A stretch of DNA of 64,000 bases from Flavobacteriaceae bacterium PS02293 (GCA_029960045.1 JASCOV010000011.1:62001-126000), one strand, 5' to 3'. Positions 9,941 through 19,000 are shown, counted from the first letter of the stretch. The notes: a model not told the origin generated them from the letters alone. Program-made: numbers and translations.

Positions 9941-10555
9941 ATGCATATCGCTGTTACAGGAAATATTGGTGCCGGGAAAACCACGCTTACGACAATGTTA
10001 TCAAAACATTACAATTGGGAAGCACAATTCGAAGATGTAGATCACAATCCTTATTTGGATGATTTTTATGGCGATATGTCAAAATGGAGCTTTGCACTTC
10101 AGATTTATTTCTTAGGAAGCAGATTCCGACAAGTGAAAGAGATCCGCGAGAGTGGAAAAAACGTGATTCAGGATAGAACGATCTACGAAGATGCTCACAT
10201 TTTTGCAGAAAACTTAGCAGAAATGAACCTTCTTTCCGAGCGGGATTTTAACAATTATTTATCAGTTTTCAGACTGATGAAAGACTTCGTTTCGGCACCG
10301 GATTTGCTAATCTACCTGAGAGCAGACGTACCGACTTTGGTAAGACAAATTTCCAAAAGAGGTCGTGAATATGAAGCCGGAATCAGTATAGATTATCTAT
10401 CAAAACTGAATAACAAATACCAAAGCTGGATAGAAAATTACAAAGAAGGGAAACTTCTCATCATAGATGTTGACAACCTTGATTTTGTAGAAAAGCCGGA
10501 AGATTTCGGATACATATTAGAAAGAATTGATGCAGAACTGAACGGTTTGTTTTAA
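9941..10555 (+). CDS. Deoxynucleoside kinase (dAK/dGK family)
   Basis: 204 residues. It phosphorylates deoxynucleosides for the salvage of DNA precursors in the cytoplasm. The P-loop GNIGAGKTT lies at residues 7-15. The family motif around the base-binding arginine reads QDRTIYEDAHIF (about residues 77-88), and an LID-like RGREYEAGISIDYL segment follows. The length fits the bacterial dAK/dGK family rather than thymidine kinase. The 5' leader (9903-9934) is an AT-rich string of TTAAT units that is also found, slightly changed, before clpB. Substrate preference (dA, dG or dC) cannot be read from the sequence. Confidence 0.93.
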   Translation: MHIAVTGNIGAGKTTLTTMLSKHYNWEAQFEDVDHNPYLDDFYGDMSKWSFALQIYFLGSRFRQVKEIRESGKNVIQDRTIYEDAHIFAENLAEMNLLSERDFNNYLSVFRLMKDFVSAPDLLIYLRADVPTLVRQISKRGREYEAGISIDYLSKLNNKYQSWIENYKEGKLLIIDVDNLDFVEKPEDFGYILERIDAELNGLF

Positions 10556-10624
10556 ATTATTTTTGGCGAAATAATTGTACAGATCTCAAAGAATAAAATC
10601 GCCAAATTTTAAATTTAAAGCATC

Positions 10625-10975
10625 ATGATAAAAGTAATTCACAACAACAGCTGTCCAAAATCCAAAGCTATTTTGGAATATTTGGACGAGAATGATATCA
10701 AATTTCAAATTATTGATATCAAGAAAGATCCGCTGAGTCTTTTTGAATTGAGAACTTTATTCAAAAAACTGAATAAAAATCCAAGTAGAATTTTAAGACA
10801 CTCTACCGAGATTTATAAAAAACATTTTACAGATACAGAATCTGTGAATGATGAACAAGCACTTGAAGTAATAGCTTTAAATCCTGAGCTGATACAATGT
10901 CCTATCCTCATCAAAGGAAAGATTGCAATGCCAGGGAATCCGTTGGAAAACGTAAAATTCTTTATAGAGAACTAA
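10625..10975 (+). CDS. ArsC-family thioredoxin-fold protein
   Basis: 116 residues, the size of ArsC/Spx/YffB proteins. Near the N-terminus NNSCPKSKAILEYL has a CxxS motif in the position of the ArsC active-site cysteine. The later segment LIQCPILIKGKIAMPGNP resembles the 'xRPI' cis-proline loop of arsenate reductases (here CPI in place of RPI). The replacement of the arginine suggests it may not be a true arsenate reductase; a redox protein of unknown target is as likely. A strong terminator follows at 10999-11042. Confidence 0.85.
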   Translation: MIKVIHNNSCPKSKAILEYLDENDIKFQIIDIKKDPLSLFELRTLFKKLNKNPSRILRHSTEIYKKHFTDTESVNDEQALEVIALNPELIQCPILIKGKIAMPGNPLENVKFFIEN

Positions 10976-10998
10976 GCCAAATATCAATAATGCAAGGA

Positions 10999-11042
10999 CA
11001 AACGTGGAATATTGATTTTGAAATATTTCACGTTTGTTTTTT
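10999..11042 (+). terminator. Strong rho-independent terminator
   Basis: ACAAACGTG ... CACGTTTGT inverted repeat with an additional AATATT inner pairing, followed by a run of seven or more T. It separates the ArsC-like gene from the ribosomal protein unit. Confidence 0.85.
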
Positions 11043-11063
11043 TATGAATTATTTTTAAAATAA

Positions 11064-11095
11064 TTTGCCTATCCGGAAAATATTCCTTTATTTTG
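11064..11095 (+). promoter_or_regulatory. Promoter of rpmB-rpmG-DUF4295
   Basis: TTTG at 11064-11067, 20 bases, then TTATTTTG at 11088-11095. This matches the -33/-7 layout of Bacteroidota promoters with one deviation in the -7 box. It lies about 39 bases before the rpmB ATG. Confidence 0.55.
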
Positions 11096-11133
11096 CACTC
11101 TCAAATATTCATTAGTCAAAAGAACATCGAGAT

Positions 11134-11382
11134 ATGTCAAGAATTTGCCAAATAACAGGTAAGCGTGCAATGGTAGGAAACAACGTTTCCCACGCTAATA
11201 ACAAAACGAAAAGACGTTTTGAAATTAATTTACTAGAGAAGAAATTTTTTCTTCCTGAGCAAGATAAATCAGTAACCCTGAAAGTTTCTGCACACGGATT
11301 GAGAATCATCAATAAGATTGGTATCGAGGAGGCGCTTGAAAGAGCAGCTAGAAATGGATTTATTAAAAACACTACTAAGTAA
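11134..11382 (+). CDS. rpmB: 50S ribosomal protein L28
   Basis: 82 residues beginning MSRICQITGKRAMVGNNVSHANNKTKR, the classic L28 start, followed by basic RRFEINL and VTLKVSAHGLRIINK. It is a component of the large ribosomal subunit. The stop codon overlaps the start of rpmG (TAATG), which points to translational coupling. The operon order L28-L33-DUF4295 is conserved in Bacteroidota, with ftsY next. Confidence 0.97.
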   Translation: MSRICQITGKRAMVGNNVSHANNKTKRRFEINLLEKKFFLPEQDKSVTLKVSAHGLRIINKIGIEEALERAARNGFIKNTTK

Positions 11383-11564
11383 TGGCTAAAAAAGGTAACA
11401 GAGTTCAGGTAATTCTAGAATGTACTGAGCACAGAGAAAGCGGAGTAGCAGGAATGTCAAGATACATTACTACAAAAAATAAAAAGAACACAACAGAAAG
11501 ATTGGAGCTTAAAAAATTCAATCCAGTTCTTAAGAAATATACTGTTCACAAAGAGATTAAGTAA
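11382..11564 (+). CDS. rpmG: 50S ribosomal protein L33
   Basis: 60 residues with the L33 pattern (KGNRVQVILECTEH ... SRYITTKNKKNTTERLELKKFNPVLKKYTVHKE). It is the zinc-free form: only one cysteine, in ECTEH, is present where the zinc form has two CxxC pairs. It starts in the stop codon of rpmB. Confidence 0.97.
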   Translation: MAKKGNRVQVILECTEHRESGVAGMSRYITTKNKKNTTERLELKKFNPVLKKYTVHKEIK

Positions 11565-11583
11565 TCTATAAAAATATTTTACA

Positions 11584-11739
11584 ATGGCAAAAAAAGTAGT
11601 AGCAACGCTTCAAGGTGGTGCCGGATCAAAAAAAATGACCAAAGTTATCAAAATGGTGAAGTCTTCTAAATCTGAAGCTTACGTTTTTGAAGAAAAAGTA
11701 ATGAACGCTGACGAAGTTGAAGCTTATCTTAAAAAATAA
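11584..11739 (+). CDS. DUF4295 family small basic protein
   Basis: 51 residues (MAKKVVATLQGG ... EAYLKK), lysine-rich. The frame was read directly from the ATG at 11584 to the TAA at 11737-11739. It follows rpmG by 19 bases. DUF4295 proteins of about 50 residues are found after L28-L33 across Bacteroidota and have been seen with the ribosome, so a ribosome-associated role is likely by context. A terminator follows at once. Confidence 0.9.
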   Translation: MAKKVVATLQGGAGSKKMTKVIKMVKSSKSEAYVFEEKVMNADEVEAYLKK

Positions 11740-11760
11740 TCATTCAACCGAATACAATAT

Positions 11761-11793
11761 AAAAAACTACTCTTTTTTAGGGTAGTTTTTTTG
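11761..11793 (+). terminator. Terminator after the rpmB operon
   Basis: AAAACTAC-TC / GGGTAGTTTT hairpin followed by T residues. It separates the ribosomal protein unit from ftsY. Confidence 0.8.
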
Positions 11794-11875
11794 TTATATT
11801 TGATGCTGGATTTTAGACAACATTAATTATTGTAAAATGTCTAAATTCTGACAATCTAAATTCTAAAATCTAACT

Positions 11876-12829
11876 ATGAGTTGGTTTAAAAAAATATTCA
11901 AAAAAGAAGATAAGGAAACACTTGACAAAGGATTGGAAAAATCCAGCCAAGGTTTTTTTGATAAAATATCAAGAGCTGTTGTCGGGAAAAATACTGTCGA
12001 TGATGAAGTCCTTGATAATCTGGAGGAAGTTCTCATCGCATCAGACGTAGGTGCAGAAACTACCATCAAAATTATCAAAAGAATCGAAGAACGCGTTGCG
12101 AGAGACAAATATGTCAATGTAAGCGAACTTGATGAAATCCTTAAAGAAGAAATATCTGCGCTTTTATTAGATAATCCACATGTTGATACAGACAATATCG
12201 ACACGAGCAAAAAACCTTATGTCATAATGGTTGTAGGCGTAAACGGCGTTGGAAAAACTACAACAATTGGAAAACTGGCACATCAATTCAAATCTCAAGG
12301 ATTAAAAGTGGTTTTGGGCGCAGCAGATACTTTCCGTGCCGCTGCAGTTGATCAATTAGTAATCTGGAGTGAGAGAGTTGGCGTTCCTATTGTAAAGCAA
12401 GAAATGGGATCAGATCCCGCTTCTGTTGCATTTGATACCGTTCAGTCAGCAGTTGCTCAAAATGCTGACGTAGTAATTATAGATACTGCAGGAAGATTAC
12501 ACAACAAAGTGAATCTAATGAATGAACTTTCCAAGATAAAACGTGTGATGCAAAAGGTAATTCCTGATGCACCTCATGAAGTTTTATTAGTCTTAGATGG
12601 TTCTACAGGTCAAAATGCTTTTGAACAGGCAAAACAATTTACAGCAGCTACAGAAGTCACAGCTTTGGCAGTTACAAAGCTAGATGGAACAGCAAAAGGT
12701 GGTGTTGTAATTGGCATATCAGATCAGTTTCAAATTCCAGTAAAATATATTGGCGTCGGGGAAAAAATGCAGGATCTTCAGATTTTTAATGGTATGGAAT
12801 TTGTAAATTCATTCTTCAGAAAGAGATAA
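11876..12829 (+). CDS. ftsY: Signal recognition particle receptor FtsY
   Basis: 317 residues. FtsY is the GTPase that docks SRP-ribosome complexes at the inner membrane. A short charged N-terminus is followed by the four-helix N domain (about 10-95) and the NG GTPase domain: G1 GVNGVGKTTTIGKLA (about 119-133), DTFRAAAVDQL, G3 DTAGRLHNK, G4 TKLDGTAKGG. The long acidic A domain of enterobacterial FtsY is absent, as is usual in this phylum. The leader (11811-11875) contains TTAGA-type repeats in reverse orientation. Confidence 0.97.
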   Translation: MSWFKKIFKKEDKETLDKGLEKSSQGFFDKISRAVVGKNTVDDEVLDNLEEVLIASDVGAETTIKIIKRIEERVARDKYVNVSELDEILKEEISALLLDNPHVDTDNIDTSKKPYVIMVVGVNGVGKTTTIGKLAHQFKSQGLKVVLGAADTFRAAAVDQLVIWSERVGVPIVKQEMGSDPASVAFDTVQSAVAQNADVVIIDTAGRLHNKVNLMNELSKIKRVMQKVIPDAPHEVLLVLDGSTGQNAFEQAKQFTAATEVTALAVTKLDGTAKGGVVIGISDQFQIPVKYIGVGEKMQDLQIFNGMEFVNSFFRKR

Positions 12830-12864
12830 ACAAATCACACTATTAACATTAAAAATTTTAAACT

Positions 12865-13119
12865 ATGGGTATTTTAACTTGGATTATTTTCGGTCTTATC
12901 GCCGGAGCAATCGCAAAAGCAATTCATCCCGGGAATGATCCTGGAGGTTGGGTAGTAACAATTATTATTGGAATCTTAGGAGCTATGTTAGGTGGCTGGC
13001 TAGGAACAGCATTATTTAATATAGATGTAACTTCATTCTGGAGTCCAATGAGTTGGCTATTAGCGATTGGAGGATCAGTAATTCTACTATTTCTATACAG
13101 AGTGGTTACAAAGAAATAA
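12865..13119 (+). CDS. GlsB/YeaQ/YmgE family membrane protein
   Basis: 84 residues with three hydrophobic segments: GILTWIIFGLIAGAIAKAI (1-20), WVVTIIIGILGAMLGGWLG (about 29-47) and WLLAIGGSVILLFLYRVV. The pattern 'GLIAGxIAKxIHPGNDPGGW' is the family hallmark (transglycosylase-associated protein). These are small inner-membrane proteins often induced by stress; the biochemical role is unknown. It is 35 bases after ftsY, so possibly co-transcribed, with a terminator 40 bases later. Confidence 0.9.
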   Translation: MGILTWIIFGLIAGAIAKAIHPGNDPGGWVVTIIIGILGAMLGGWLGTALFNIDVTSFWSPMSWLLAIGGSVILLFLYRVVTKK

Positions 13120-13160
13120 TTTGGTTTATAGCTAATCTTCATTATTTAAACGAAATTCTT

Positions 13161-13194
13161 AAAAATGCGTCAGAAAATCTGACGCATTTTTGCT
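13161..13194 (+). terminator. Rho-independent terminator
   Basis: TGCGTCAG / CTGACGCA perfect stem flanked by A and T runs (AAAAA ... TTTTT), so it can work in both directions. It lies between the GlsB-like gene and the metalloprotease. Confidence 0.88.
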
Positions 13195-13214
13195 TAATTC
13201 TAATAAAAAACCTT

Positions 13215-13222
13215 TATATTTG
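13215..13222 (+). promoter_or_regulatory. -7 promoter element of the metalloprotease gene, TATATTTG
   Basis: TATATTTG, a full TAnnTTTG match, 22 bases before the ATG at 13244. Confidence 0.6.
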
Positions 13223-13243
13223 AATTTAAATTAAATTAAAAAT

Positions 13244-16162
13244 ATGAAGAAGATTTTTACTACTCTTCTCTCTTTTGGAATGCTTACCACTGCCTTTGCG
13301 CAATGGAGCAAAACCTCAATGAAAGGAGAAAATCTACGTCAAACAGGAGCGACAAGTTTCTACTCCGTTGATGTGAACGCAATTCGTGCTCAGCTGGCAA
13401 GTGCTCAGCCAACAGGAAAAAACAGCAAACCTGTCATCATCAATGTACCAACATTGGAAGGTAAGATTGAAAAATTTGCAGTTTACAGTTTACCTGTAGT
13501 TGTACAATCTTTAGCAGACAAATACCAATTGGGGTCTTACGTTGGAACTGGTATTGACGATCCGGAAAAATACATTAGATTTTCCGTAGCTCCAAATGAT
13601 TTCCAATCTATGATCATCAAAAATGGTGTTTATGAGTTTGTAGAGCCACAGAACAAAGAAAAAACTGTTTATGGTGTTCATCCAAAAACAAACAAAACGA
13701 GTGGCGCTAATGGATCTTGGTTGTGCGAAAGTACAGAGCCAACTCTTACAAAGCAACAAATTGATAAACTTGCTACTGGATCGACTTTTGCCAATAACCC
13801 GAAAGACTTCTCTAAATCTTCCGATCAGAAATACAGAACAATGCGTCTTGCAATGTCTGTAAACGGAGAATATACTACTTTCCACGGAGGAACTGTTGCT
13901 GGAGCCTTAACTGCGATCAATGCTACATTGACACGTTGTAATGGTGTTTTCGAAAATGATTTCGCATTGCATTTAATTTTACAAGATTTCCCATCTGTAA
14001 TTTATACGAATGCAAGTACAGATCCATATTCTACAACATTAAGTGCGTGGAATCAACAATTACAAACAACTCTGACAAATAATGTTGGTAATGACAATTA
14101 CGATATTGGTCACATGTTTGGTGCATCCGGAGGTGGTGGAAATGCTGGATGTATTGGTTGTGTTTGTATTAACCCTACAACTGGTACACCTCTAGGAAAA
14201 GGTTCTGGTATTACTTCTCCTGCAGACGGAATCCCTCAGGGAGATAATTTTGACATCGATTATGTAGCTCACGAAATGGGTCATCAATTAGGTGGAAATC
14301 ACACATTTTCTATGAGTCTTGAAGGAACTGGACAAAACGTAGAGCCAGGATCCGGATCTTCTATTATGGGTTATGCAGGTATTACCGGTGCAACTGATGT
14401 ACAAGCACACTCTGATCCTTATTTCCATATTAATAGTATCATTCAGATTCAGAATAATCTTACGACTAAAACTTGTGATATTGAAACATCTATTAATAAT
14501 CAGGCACCTACAGTAGTTGCAATGGCAGATGTTACAATTCCAAAAAGCACTGCTTTCGTATTGACTGCACAAGCAACTGATCCAGAAGGTAACCCAATTA
14601 ATTACTGTTGGGAACAAACTGATAGTGCTACAACTACAACAACAACTGCTAACTTAGGTAATAATACAAACGGACCTACTTTCAGATCTTGGAATCCTAC
14701 AACAAGCCCAACAAGATATTTCCCTAAACTTAGTACAGTTTTAGCTGGAAATCTAAAAAGCACTGCTGATTGGGAAGCTGTATCTACAGTCGCAAGAACT
14801 ACCAACTTCAAAGTAACTGTAAGAGATAACAATCCAGACAAAGCACAACAACAGACACAATATGGTTCTCAGAGAGTTATTATTGGAGCTGCTGGACCGT
14901 TCAAAGTAACTTCTACAAAAGTTTACAACAATGCGCCAGGTGCATTCACTTGGGATGTTGTAGGTACAACAGCAGCGCCTTATAACGTAGCTAATGTAAA
15001 AATCGACTACACAACTGACAACGGTGCAACTTGGACTGTTTTAGCTGAATCTACAGCTAATGACGGAACAGAAAACCTTAGTTTTTCTAGTATTCCAACA
15101 AATACTGTACTTACTATCAGAGTATCAGCAATTGGAAGTATTTTCTATGCTGTAGGTAAAGTAACTGTTTCTGCAATGGTAAGCTGTGACGGAACTGCTC
15201 CAGCAGGATTAGCAACTTCTGCAATTACACAAACTGGTGCAAAAGTAGATTGGGATGCTATCGCAAATGCAACTTATACTTTAAGATATAAAAAAGCAGC
15301 TGATGCTACTTGGACAAATGTAAATAACCTTACAGCAAATACTTACACTATCACTCAATTAGAAGAAGATACAAACTACAATGTAGAGGTAGCTTCAGTT
15401 TGTAGTGGAACTACAGGGTCATATGCAGCTCAGAATTTCAAAACTTTAGGACTTGTTTATTGTACAGTAGCATCTTCTGACGCAACAGATGAATATATTT
15501 CAAAAGTTGTTGTCACTCCAGCTAATGGCGGAACAGTAATGACAAGCACTTCTGGAGCTAGTAATTATACTAACTACAGTGCAGACAACACAAGGTTGAT
15601 TCAATTAGCTAAGGGTTCAACTGGAAATACAGTTGCAATTACAAAAGCATGGACAGGAACTACTTATAGCGAAGCTGTAGCAGTTTGGATTGATTTTAAC
15701 AGAAACGGAACTTTTGAAGATTCTGAGAAGATTATGACAAGCGCAGCTAGTACAACAGCAACAGTAACATCTACTTTTGCAGTTCCTGAAACAGCATATT
15801 CTGGAGACAAAACTGTTGGAATGAGAGTTATTATGAGATTCTCTACTGCTCCTACAGGACCTTGTGCAGCTTTCACTTATGGTGAAGTAGAGGATTATGC
15901 AGTGAAAATTTCTGAAAATCTTGCTGTGACAGATGTTAAGAAAAACAACATCAGCGTTTATCCAAACCCTGCAGTTGATGTAATTAACATTTCTAATGTT
16001 TCTTCTAAAACTAAGTTCGAAATATTCAGCGTTGGTGGTCAATTGGTAAACCAAGGAACTACAGACGGAAAAGTAAATGTTTCTAAATTGACAAAAGGTG
16101 TTTACATCTTATCAATAGAATCTAACGGAGAAAAATCTCAAACTAAATTCATCAAGAATTAA
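13244..16162 (+). CDS. Secreted zinc metalloprotease (reprolysin-like) with T9SS type A sorting domain
   Basis: 972 residues. Signal peptide 1-19 (ending TTAFAQ); a propeptide-like region follows. The zinc site HEMGHQLGGNH begins at residue 343, giving H343, E344, H347 and H353 (HExxHxxGxxH), with a SxxMGY Met-turn (SSIMGY) after it; this is the metzincin layout of M12/M43-type proteases. Then come a fibronectin III-like module (about 645-735: ATYTLRYKKAADATW), a GEVEDYAV module (about 740-885) and a type A T9SS sorting domain (about 895-972: ISVYPNPAVD ... KGVYILSIESNGEKSQTKFIKN). Exported by T9SS, probably cell-surface or released; the natural substrate is not known. It has its own promoter and a terminator at 16186-16220. 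Confidence 0.93.
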   Translation: MKKIFTTLLSFGMLTTAFAQWSKTSMKGENLRQTGATSFYSVDVNAIRAQLASAQPTGKNSKPVIINVPTLEGKIEKFAVYSLPVVVQSLADKYQLGSYVGTGIDDPEKYIRFSVAPNDFQSMIIKNGVYEFVEPQNKEKTVYGVHPKTNKTSGANGSWLCESTEPTLTKQQIDKLATGSTFANNPKDFSKSSDQKYRTMRLAMSVNGEYTTFHGGTVAGALTAINATLTRCNGVFENDFALHLILQDFPSVIYTNASTDPYSTTLSAWNQQLQTTLTNNVGNDNYDIGHMFGASGGGGNAGCIGCVCINPTTGTPLGKGSGITSPADGIPQGDNFDIDYVAHEMGHQLGGNHTFSMSLEGTGQNVEPGSGSSIMGYAGITGATDVQAHSDPYFHINSIIQIQNNLTTKTCDIETSINNQAPTVVAMADVTIPKSTAFVLTAQATDPEGNPINYCWEQTDSATTTTTTANLGNNTNGPTFRSWNPTTSPTRYFPKLSTVLAGNLKSTADWEAVSTVARTTNFKVTVRDNNPDKAQQQTQYGSQRVIIGAAGPFKVTSTKVYNNAPGAFTWDVVGTTAAPYNVANVKIDYTTDNGATWTVLAESTANDGTENLSFSSIPTNTVLTIRVSAIGSIFYAVGKVTVSAMVSCDGTAPAGLATSAITQTGAKVDWDAIANATYTLRYKKAADATWTNVNNLTANTYTITQLEEDTNYNVEVASVCSGTTGSYAAQNFKTLGLVYCTVASSDATDEYISKVVVTPANGGTVMTSTSGASNYTNYSADNTRLIQLAKGSTGNTVAITKAWTGTTYSEAVAVWIDFNRNGTFEDSEKIMTSAASTTATVTSTFAVPETAYSGDKTVGMRVIMRFSTAPTGPCAAFTYGEVEDYAVKISENLAVTDVKKNNISVYPNPAVDVINISNVSSKTKFEIFSVGGQLVNQGTTDGKVNVSKLTKGVYILSIESNGEKSQTKFIKN

Positions 16163-16185
16163 GATTAAGATTTTAATCAAATAAG

Positions 16186-16220
16186 AAATCCCCGAAAGTT
16201 AATTTCGGGGATTTTTGTTT
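16186..16220 (+). terminator. Rho-independent terminator
   Basis: AAATCCCCGAAA / TTTCGGGGATTT, 12-bp stem, followed by T-rich sequence. It ends the metalloprotease transcript and, read on the minus strand, may also serve coaE. Confidence 0.88.
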
Positions 16221-16236
16221 TTAATAATTAGATAAA

Positions 16237-16860
16237 TTAATTAAGTTCTGAGATAAAAATATCTGTTTCAGTTTCCAGATTATCTCTGTCAGAATTATTA
16301 TAAATGATAAAATCTGCAAGTTTCATTTTATCTTTTTCGGGCATTTGTTTTTGCATAATTGCTTCTATTTCCCGGTAAGTTTTGTTATCTCTGTCCATTG
16401 TCCGCTTGATTCTAAGATTATCGTCAGCTGTAACTAATAGAGATTTATAACATTGCCCATTTAATTTTAATTCAAACAACAACGCCGTTTCTTTAAAAAC
16501 AAATTCTGAAGTCTGAGCTTCAACCCATTTTTCAAAATCGAGCCTCACAGCAGGATGAATCAGATGATTCAATTGTTCAAGAAGTTCACCGTCATTGAAA
16601 ACCTTCTCTGCAACATATTTCCTGTTGTATTTACCTTCCAAGTAAGCTTCTTCTCCTAAAAGTGAGATGATTTTTTGCTTAAGCTCAGAATCAATGTTGA
16701 CAATATTCTTTGCCTGATCATCTGAGTAATAAACCGGAAAGCCTTTCTTTTCCAAAAATTTTGCAACAGAGGTTTTTCCAGAACCAATTCCGCCCGTTAA
16801 CCCAATGATCCTGGGAGGAGGAACATCTTCCTGATTTTGATTTATATCTTGTATTTCCAT
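16237..16860 (-). CDS. coaE: Dephospho-CoA kinase
   Basis: 207 residues. It performs the last step of coenzyme A biosynthesis (3'-phosphorylation of dephospho-CoA). The P-loop GLTGGIGSGKTSVAKFLE starts at about residue 20. Also present are PVYYSDDQAKN (the usual 'DaD' region has SDD), HLIHPAVR and the lid region VTADDNLRIKRTMDRD. The start at 16860 gives a 15-residue N-terminal extension before the core, and an internal start is possible. It is the last gene of a minus-strand group with the MBL hydrolase only three bases upstream. Confidence 0.95.
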   Translation of the reverse strand: MEIQDINQNQEDVPPPRIIGLTGGIGSGKTSVAKFLEKKGFPVYYSDDQAKNIVNIDSELKQKIISLLGEEAYLEGKYNRKYVAEKVFNDGELLEQLNHLIHPAVRLDFEKWVEAQTSEFVFKETALLFELKLNGQCYKSLLVTADDNLRIKRTMDRDNKTYREIEAIMQKQMPEKDKMKLADFIIYNNSDRDNLETETDIFISELN

Positions 16861-16863
16861 AAT

Positions 16864-17730
16864 TTAATATCCAAAAACTTCATTAAAACTAAATGTCTGA
16901 TCCAGCTTCACACCTCTATCAGTCATTTTCAAACTTGCCAATTCGTTGTGTGCATCGTGTTCGAAAAACAAAAGATAGTCATTATCTACGCATTGTTTCA
17001 AAAATTTTCCTTTTTCTTCCATTGTCAACATTGGTCGCGTATCATATCCCATTACATAAACCTGCGGAATATGACCCGCAGTTGGAATCAGATCTGCAGC
17101 AAAAACAATTGTCTTTTCCTGATATTGCAAAACCGGAAGCATTTGTTTTTCCGTATGACCATCAACGAAGATCACATCCATTTTCAAGTCTGGAGCAAAT
17201 CCGTAATTTCCAGTTGTAGGCAAAGGTAAAAAGTTCAGTTGGCCACTTTCTCCCAAAGGAAATATGTTTTCTTTCAGGAAGCTGGCTTTTTCTCTAGGAT
17301 TGGGTTCTGTTGCCCATTTCCAATGATTTTCATTTGTCCAAAAATGAGCATTTTTGAACGCTGGTCTATAACCCGATTTGTCATCATTCCATTCTACGGC
17401 TCCACCGCAATGGTCAAAGTGAAGATGTGTCAAAAAAACATCCGTAATGTCATCTCTCACAAAACCGAATTTCTTCAAATTCTTATCCAAAGAATCGTCT
17501 CCCCACAGCGAATAATGTCCGAAGAATTTCTCGTCTTGTTTGTCACCAAGTCCGCAATCAATCAATATTAATTTCTTGCCATCTTCTACAAGTAAAGAAC
17601 GCGTTCCTAATTCGATAAGGTTTTTTTCGTCAGCTGGATTGGTTTTTTCCCAAAGCGTTTTTGGAACAACACCAAACATTGCACCGCCATCAAGTTTAAA
17701 TTTTCCGCATTGGATTGGATAGAGCTTCAT
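16864..17730 (-). CDS. MBL-fold metallo-hydrolase
   Basis: 288 residues. The metal-binding motif THLHFDHCGG (HxHxDH) lies around residue 109, with further ligands in DGHTEKQML and FAADLIPTAGHIPQ. This is the metallo-beta-lactamase fold, of the type that includes AHL-lactonase-like hydrolases; the substrate cannot be told. It is followed after three bases by coaE and preceded by the PaiB-like gene at 25 bases, forming one likely operon. Confidence 0.9.
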   Translation of the reverse strand: MKLYPIQCGKFKLDGGAMFGVVPKTLWEKTNPADEKNLIELGTRSLLVEDGKKLILIDCGLGDKQDEKFFGHYSLWGDDSLDKNLKKFGFVRDDITDVFLTHLHFDHCGGAVEWNDDKSGYRPAFKNAHFWTNENHWKWATEPNPREKASFLKENIFPLGESGQLNFLPLPTTGNYGFAPDLKMDVIFVDGHTEKQMLPVLQYQEKTIVFAADLIPTAGHIPQVYVMGYDTRPMLTMEEKGKFLKQCVDNDYLLFFEHDAHNELASLKMTDRGVKLDQTFSFNEVFGY

Positions 17731-17755
17731 AAGTATTTTAGTTTAGTGAGAGCCG

Positions 17756-18373
17756 TTAAATCAAACTTCTGTTTTTCTTCATCAACTCTGCAATTTTATT
17801 ATCGTTGTCAAAATCTGATTGCTCTAAATTAAGAATAATATTTTCAAAATCATTGTCATTTCTATTTTGACTTAATTTATTTGCGATAAAAATTTCTGTT
17901 GGAATAATATTGATACCGAAAGCGCCTTTCATTTCTTTTCTTACTAATTCATCGCCCATATCTTCAACAAGCATTGGGCATTTTTGAGCTCTTTCATATT
18001 TGAAAGTAAGCTTTTTCAAATGTTCATATAACTCTTCATCTGTCATCACTTTCACATTTCCGCGGATTTGAACAGCTTCATAGTTCCAAGTCGAAACATT
18101 GGCTTTCTCATACCAAGACGAAGAAATATAGGAATGAGATCCTAAAAAATCGCATAAAACCTCATCGCCATCTTTCAAAACTTTGGCTTGAAAATTAGCT
18201 TTGGAAATATGTGTTTCGAGATAAAAATTCTCGTCATTTTCATTCAATAAAAACATCGAATGAGTAGCTGATAATTTTTCTTTATCTGAGATTAAAAGGG
18301 CAAAAGCATTTTCACTGATGATTTTTTTCATCAATTCCTGATCTTCGCTTTTGTATATTTTTGGAATAAACAT
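17756..18373 (-). CDS. PaiB-like FMN-binding protein
   Basis: 205 residues. It starts MFIPKIYKSEDQELMKKIISENAFALLIS and has HISKANFQAKVL, YISSSWYEKANVSTWNYEAVQIRG and MKGAFGINI, the features of the PaiB/negative transcriptional regulator family with a split-barrel flavin-binding fold. In Bacillus PaiB affects sporulation and protease genes; in this phylum the role is unknown and may be that of a flavin oxidoreductase. It follows the TPR lipoprotein gene by three bases. Confidence 0.9.
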   Translation of the reverse strand: MFIPKIYKSEDQELMKKIISENAFALLISDKEKLSATHSMFLLNENDENFYLETHISKANFQAKVLKDGDEVLCDFLGSHSYISSSWYEKANVSTWNYEAVQIRGNVKVMTDEELYEHLKKLTFKYERAQKCPMLVEDMGDELVRKEMKGAFGINIIPTEIFIANKLSQNRNDNDFENIILNLEQSDFDNDNKIAELMKKNRSLI

Positions 18374-18376
18374 GTT

Positions 18377-18991
18377 TTAGTTACTACAATTACTTTTTTG
18401 TAATTTTAAAATTTCCTCGTCTCTATTTCCTAATTTGACAGATTTTTCAAAATCTTTACAAGCTTTATCTTTTTTATTTTGATATAAAAATATTTTTCCT
18501 CTTTCAGAATAAGCAACAAAATCATTTGTTTTATCAGCATAAATGGTAAAATCATTTATCGCATCATCATTTTTGCCAAGCCTTATTTCTAAAGAAGCTT
18601 TGTTAAAATAATTTTTAGGATAAAAATCTGGATTAAGTAGAATCGCTTTATTTAAATCATTTAGTGCTAATTCGTTATTTCCAAGCACACTATAAGCAAA
18701 ACCCCTTAAAGTAAATAATTTTTCATCATTATTGCCTAATGTCTCAGAATTTGTAAAGTCAGAAATGGATTTATTATAATCTTTAATCAAATTGTAACAT
18801 AAGCCCCTTGCAAAATAGCATTCTGCTTTTTCTTGGCTATTACCTATTCCCAAAGTAAATATTCTAATAGCTTCATTAATATTTTGCTTTGCCATTTCTG
18901 CTCTACCTAATTCTAAATATTTTACATTTTGTTGCGAATTACAATTCATGAAAATAATTAATCCAAAAAATAGAAATATAGACTTCTTCAT
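18377..18991 (-). CDS. TPR-repeat lipoprotein
   Basis: 204 residues. Lipoprotein signal peptide with cysteine in MNCNSQQ (about residue 17), followed by about five tetratricopeptide repeats (AMAKQNINEAIRIFTLGI; AECYFARGLCYNLIKDYNKSISDF; LRGFAYSVLGNNELALNDLNKAI; NKASLEIRLGKNDDAINDF; SERGKIFLYQNKKDKACKDF). TPRs bind protein partners; the partner is unknown. It is predicted to sit in the envelope. It lies between ruvB and the PaiB-like gene with nine- and three-base gaps. Confidence 0.88.
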   Translation of the reverse strand: MKKSIFLFFGLIIFMNCNSQQNVKYLELGRAEMAKQNINEAIRIFTLGIGNSQEKAECYFARGLCYNLIKDYNKSISDFTNSETLGNNDEKLFTLRGFAYSVLGNNELALNDLNKAILLNPDFYPKNYFNKASLEIRLGKNDDAINDFTIYADKTNDFVAYSERGKIFLYQNKKDKACKDFEKSVKLGNRDEEILKLQKSNCSN

Positions 18992-19000
18992 AAATATAAA

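Noticed and set aside
10625..10975. Calling the ArsC-like protein an arsenate reductase
   Set aside because: The arginine of the family's RPI loop is replaced (CPI), and no other arsenic gene is near.
14602..14841. Antisense frame in the metalloprotease gene with many valines
   Set aside because: Reverse reading of a Thr-rich repeat (ACA/ACT codons); it overlaps a clear secreted protease and has no promoter.
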